Positions 60,504 to 64,000 of a stretch of 64,000 bases of DNA are shown here, one piece after another. The stretch is from contig CAZQSZ010000006.1 of the NCBI GenBank assembly GCA_964596345.1, positions 1 through 64,000 on the forward strand, in the 5' to 3' direction. This stretch comes from CADEDV01 sp964596345. GTDB lineage: Bacteria; Bacteroidota; Bacteroidia; Chitinophagales; Chitinophagaceae. The position numbers and the translations under genes are program-made. Positions within the stretch are counted from its first letter, which is position 1, and each line of letters opens with the position of its first letter. The notes under the pieces are model-generated. The model worked only from the letters and a program-made list of their open reading frames with translations. It was not told the DNA's origin and did no database searches.

Positions 60504-62705
60504 ATGGATCTTGTCTACCTGTTCCGGGTGCTGTTTAAACGTAAATGGATAATTCTGGCGGCAGCCGTTATAGCAGCTGGAATGGCCTATTTTTTTACCC
60601 GGAATGAACCCCGGAATTTCCGTTCTTCCACCGTCGTTTCAACCGGGTTTGGGGTTCCCGACGAAATAAGGTTGAGCGATGAACGCTATAACTATTTTGA
60701 TGCTGAATTAAAGTTTAATAATGCCATCAGCACCTGGACCTCACCTACAGTGATCAGTCTTTTATCGTATGAGCTGATCCTGCATGATCTGAAAAATCCC
60801 AAAACTGCCTTTCGCAGGCTGACTGAAAAACAACTCGAAACAGATTGGTATAAACAGATCAAAATAGATTCTGCCATAAAAATATTTGAGGACAAACTTG
60901 CCACCATGAGTGTCCTTACCTCTTTTAAGCCTGAAGAAAAAAAATTGCTGGAGTTGCTCAAACTTTATGGCTATGGGTATTCAAACATCATGCAGCGACT
61001 GAGCATCAACTGGCAACAACGAACCGATTATATCCATATTGATTGTGTTTCTGAAAATCCCGATTTGTCAGCCTTTGTTGTTAATAATGTTTTCCAGCAA
61101 TTCATCCGCTACTATAAAGGTATTCGTGATTCCAAATCACAACAATCCATTGATACCCTGGAAAGTATAATGCTGAAAAAGAAACAGGAATATGATCTCA
61201 AAAACCAGATGCTGAGAGGGGAAGGGGGCGGTGATGTAAGCACGGAGAGTTCCAGTAAATATGAACTGATGGCTGATCTTGAAAAAACCTTAGCTGCAGA
61301 GAAAAGTAAACAAACTGATAACTTTTACTCCCTGCGCAAGATTAACCAGCGGCTTGCTGCTATTGGCACCGGTACAAACACCACTACCAATAGTAACAAT
61401 AATGAAGAACTCATCATTGCCCGCAAAGCAATGAACGACGCTTATGCTGAGTACCTGAAAACAAATAATGCCGCAGACCTGGCCCGTTACAATCAGCTAA
61501 AGACAGAATATAATAACAAAGTAGCAAGTTCCAAGATTGTTACGAATACCCCCGAGAGAGGGACTGAAACAAGGGCTGAACTGCTTAACCAAAAAAATGA
61601 CCTTGAACTGGATATTGATGCCAGTAATGTAAAGATCCGGGAGCTAGAAAACAGGATCAGCTCTGTTAAAGCCAATGCCAACGCTATTACGGCCAGGGGA
61701 GCCAATGTTGAGTCATTGATGGACGAAGTGAAATTGGCAGAACGTGAATACCTGGATGCCAAATCAAAATACAACAGTGCATATGAACAAAGCTCGGCCT
61801 CAGCGAATAATTTTCGTCAATTGCAAATAGCACAACCTGCTATTGAACCGGAGCCATCGAAAAGAAAAATGATCATTGCTATTGCCGGCATTGTGGCAAT
61901 GATGAGTACGATTCTTTTCATAACAATCTTAACTTATCTTGACTCTTCTATAAAAACACCAACTATATTCTCTAAAACAGTAGACCTGAAGCTGATCAGC
62001 ATGGTCAACTTTATGAACTTAAAGAAGAAAGATCTCAGGGATATTGTGGCTGGCAAGAATCATGAAACATCTAAGGCGGAGAAAAAGCGTAGTAATGTAT
62101 TCAGGGAATCAATACGGAAATTAAGATACGAGGTAGAAAAAAGCGGGCATAAAATATTCCTGTTTACCAGTACTAAAAAAGGGATGGGCAAAACCACCCT
62201 CATACAAGCCCTCTCCTATAGCTTCAGCTTAAGCAATAAAAAAGTACTGATCATTGATACCAATTTTTGCAATAATGACCTGACAGTACAGATGGATGCC
62301 ACACCCATATTGGAAAAAATTGCTGCGGAAGGTAACAGCCAGTCCTTTTCAAACTATATAAAATCAGTTGCGAAAGAAGTAGACGGGGGCAATATCTATG
62401 TGATCGGCTCCGAAGGTGGCGATTACACTCCATCTGAAATACTGCCTAAAGAAAATATTCTTGACAAACTTCATTTACTGGCTCCTGAATTTGACTATAT
62501 CTTCCTGGAAGGGCCGCCATTGAATGATTTTACTGACAGTAAAGAATTACTTAACTATGTAGACAGTGTTATCGCCATTTTCTCTGCCACCCATATTATC
62601 AAACAAATTGACAAGGAATCTATCCAGTTCTTCAAAGAAATTAATGGTAAATTTTGCGGATCTGTATTAAATAAAGTAGATCTTGAAAACGTTAATGCAA
62701 TATAA
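60504..62705 (+). CDS. Wzc-like polysaccharide co-polymerase with P-loop domain
   Basis: A 733-aa inner-membrane protein. TM1 at residues ~15-32 and TM2 at ~455-478 flank a large periplasmic helical region (coiled coil ~190-440), the PCP/Wzz topology that sets polysaccharide chain length. The cytoplasmic part has a BY-kinase-like P-loop: Walker A TKKGMGKTTLIQ (Lys563), Walker A' VLIIDTNF near 583, and FIFLEGPP-type Walker B (FDYIFLEGPPL) near 670. The C-terminus lacks the Tyr cluster that such kinases autophosphorylate. It overlaps no gene; a TolC-like gene starts 4 bases after its stop. Confidence 0.9.
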   Translation: MDLVYLFRVLFKRKWIILAAAVIAAGMAYFFTRNEPRNFRSSTVVSTGFGVPDEIRLSDERYNYFDAELKFNNAISTWTSPTVISLLSYELILHDLKNPKTAFRRLTEKQLETDWYKQIKIDSAIKIFEDKLATMSVLTSFKPEEKKLLELLKLYGYGYSNIMQRLSINWQQRTDYIHIDCVSENPDLSAFVVNNVFQQFIRYYKGIRDSKSQQSIDTLESIMLKKKQEYDLKNQMLRGEGGGDVSTESSSKYELMADLEKTLAAEKSKQTDNFYSLRKINQRLAAIGTGTNTTTNSNNNEELIIARKAMNDAYAEYLKTNNAADLARYNQLKTEYNNKVASSKIVTNTPERGTETRAELLNQKNDLELDIDASNVKIRELENRISSVKANANAITARGANVESLMDEVKLAEREYLDAKSKYNSAYEQSSASANNFRQLQIAQPAIEPEPSKRKMIIAIAGIVAMMSTILFITILTYLDSSIKTPTIFSKTVDLKLISMVNFMNLKKKDLRDIVAGKNHETSKAEKKRSNVFRESIRKLRYEVEKSGHKIFLFTSTKKGMGKTTLIQALSYSFSLSNKKVLIIDTNFCNNDLTVQMDATPILEKIAAEGNSQSFSNYIKSVAKEVDGGNIYVIGSEGGDYTPSEILPKENILDKLHLLAPEFDYIFLEGPPLNDFTDSKELLNYVDSVIAIFSATHIIKQIDKESIQFFKEINGKFCGSVLNKVDLENVNAI

Positions 62706-62709
62706 TTTT

Positions 62710-63459
62710 ATGAACCGTATAATTATTTTATTTTTTTTATTAGCATCCGGTACTTCCGGAATACTGGCACAAACAATCAAACCACAAACCAATACATCTC
62801 CTGCATTATCATCTGCAGATGCAATTGCAGATTCAGTGGAACTGGCAATTCAGGACACCTTAGTATACCTTGCTTTAAAGAGCCCGCTTTATTCAGCTTC
62901 TAACCACCAGAATAAAATCAATGAGCTGGAATTAAAGAAAGCAAAAGGTTCCTGGATGAACCTGCTGAGTATTTCCTCTAATTATAACGACCAGACTTTT
63001 GCTAAACAAAATCCTAATACAGCTATTGTATACCCAAAATATTTCTTTGGTGTTACCATCCCGCTTGGCGTTATTTTCTCACAAGGCAACTCGGTAAAAA
63101 TGGCCCGGGCTGCTATTGCAAACAGTAAAGACAACCAGGAACAACTGGCCCGGACAATTAAAGCAGATATTTTGTCCAAATACAGCCAGTATAAACTATA
63201 CAATCAGCTGATCAGGCTACAGGGCGAGCTGATCAATGATATTTCTGCACAAGTATCGTCTACTGAGGAAAATTTCAAAAAAGGCTCTATTACTGTCGAT
63301 GTTTACCTAACAGCGTTAAAAACCAATAACGAAGAAATTTCCAAGTACTTAATGCTGAAGAATCAGCAACAGCAATTACAACTGGAAATGGAAAAGATAA
63401 TCGGCGTGCCATTAGAACAAATAATAAAACCAGCTACCCCAACCACCCCTTCTAAATAA
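62710..63459 (+). CDS. Short TolC/OMF-like outer-membrane protein
   Basis: A 249-aa exported protein (signal peptide 1-~21, LASGTSGILAQ). The mature part has a long helical region with LELKKAKGSWMNLLSISSNYND, FGVTIPLGVIFSQGNSVKMARAAIANSK and QLARTIKADILSKYSQYKLYNQLI, typical of outer-membrane efflux proteins. Canonical OMFs contain two such repeats (about 400-500 aa); this one has one, so it is about half length. The start at 62710 was chosen because it yields the signal peptide; earlier in-frame codons lie in the Wzc-like gene. Cotranscribed with the Wzc-like gene and probably the outer-membrane partner of the exporter. Confidence 0.82.
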   Translation: MNRIIILFFLLASGTSGILAQTIKPQTNTSPALSSADAIADSVELAIQDTLVYLALKSPLYSASNHQNKINELELKKAKGSWMNLLSISSNYNDQTFAKQNPNTAIVYPKYFFGVTIPLGVIFSQGNSVKMARAAIANSKDNQEQLARTIKADILSKYSQYKLYNQLIRLQGELINDISAQVSSTEENFKKGSITVDVYLTALKTNNEEISKYLMLKNQQQQLQLEMEKIIGVPLEQIIKPATPTTPSK

Positions 63460-63475
63460 GAAGTGATCTAAAAAT

Positions 63476-64000
63476 ATGGCAGGCAACGGATATATAAAAA
63501 GCTTGGACGGTGTCCGGGCCATAGCTATCATACTGGTGATGACATATCATGCAGAGATCACCCACTTCGGCTGGACTGGCGTACAATTGTTTTTTGTATT
63601 ATCAGGCTTTTTGATCACTGGCATTTTATGGAATGAAAAAAACAGGGAAGGTTCCCTTTCGTTTAAACTCAAAAAATTCTGGGTCAGGCGTTCTTTACGG
63701 ATTTTTCCTTTATACTTTGGATACGTAATCGCTATCGGTATTTCTTACCTCCTGTTTCATTTCCCTTCCTACTTTGAAATGTACTTCCCCTACCTGGTTT
63801 CTTACACGGTCAACTTCACACGGTTGCTACCGGGATGGGAAGGGAACCCTTTATTTACTCATCTTTGGTCTTTATCAATTGAAGAACAATTTTACTTACT
63901 GTTTCCGCTGATCATTTTTTTGTGTCCTCCAAGGCTTATCAAGTTTTTACTTGTAGCAGTCATCCTGCTTTCCCCTGTATTCCGTTTCCTGCTGGGAGAG
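63476..64000 (+). CDS. Acyltransferase-3 family protein, truncated by window end
   Basis: The first 175 residues of a membrane O-acyltransferase (AT3/OafA-like) that acetylates or acylates exported sugars. The opening IKSLDGVRAIAIILVMTYH carries the catalytic-type His, followed by GVQLFFVLSGFLITGIL and FWVRRSLRIFPLYFGY (the RxxR basic motif). The WSLSIEEQFYLLFPLI block is conserved in the family. It starts 16 bases after the TolC-like gene, on the same strand. The remainder lies beyond base 64000. Confidence 0.92.
   Translation, partial: MAGNGYIKSLDGVRAIAIILVMTYHAEITHFGWTGVQLFFVLSGFLITGILWNEKNREGSLSFKLKKFWVRRSLRIFPLYFGYVIAIGISYLLFHFPSYFEMYFPYLVSYTVNFTRLLPGWEGNPLFTHLWSLSIEEQFYLLFPLIIFLCPPRLIKFLLVAVILLSPVFRFLLGE

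Overview
The window is 64 kb of chromosomal DNA from a member of the Bacteroidota, most likely a Chitinophagaceae-type soil or freshwater bacterium. Four things point there. Two secreted proteins end in type IX secretion (Por) sorting domains. Several families typical of the phylum are present (DUF3810, DUF2723/GT117, PorT-like barrels, MtaB, T9SS proteins). The tRNA genes do not encode CCA. Promoters follow the Bacteroidota pattern TTG-N(17-23)-TAnnTTTG, and Shine-Dalgarno sequences are mostly absent. I see no integrase, insertion sequence, phage gene or CRISPR array.

The first 37 kb is mostly housekeeping DNA in short operons. It carries a partial tRNA-Gly, a GT2 glycosyltransferase, an orphan histidine kinase, tRNA-Leu, lipoproteins, a DUF2130 protein, a phosphopantetheinyl transferase divergent from dCTP deaminase, TspO, DUF3810, the DUF177-rpmF-plsX group, an M14-like secreted protein, a CocE/NonD hydrolase and tRNA-Lys. 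These are followed by an SDR, a SAM hydrolase-family protein, a 5'(3')-deoxyribonucleotidase, a 1167-aa GT117 protein O-mannosyltransferase-like protein, a VWA/AAA+ pair, MurB, a GH13 lipoprotein, DUF4258-plsC-priA, mtaB, mlaE-mlaF-mlaD and tRNA-Val.

From about 37 kb to the right edge the window becomes a cell-surface glycan locus. Its core is a tight four-gene operon (39511-43077): a UbiA-type polyprenyl-phosphate phosphoribosyltransferase, DprE1, DprE2 and a HAD-IB phosphatase. Together these are the steps that mycobacteria use to make polyprenyl-phosphoryl-D-arabinofuranose from PRPP. A multi-spanning GT-C-like protein is transcribed divergently from this operon. Downstream are a 2OG-Fe(II) oxygenase, a GT4 glycosyltransferase, two methyltransferases, a second GT-C-like membrane protein, a Wzx-type flippase, a GMC oxidoreductase with its gluconate-dehydrogenase-type small subunit, a Wzc-like chain-length/P-loop protein, a half-length TolC-like protein and a truncated acyltransferase-3. 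The working model is an exported, modified glycan, possibly containing D-arabinofuranose.

Two large T9SS cargo genes sit divergently inside this locus. One encodes a 1663-aa esterase/PKD/RCC1 mosaic that carries a recent 291-bp internal duplication. The 370-bp AT-rich spacer between them holds two tandem DnaA-box-like 9-mers.
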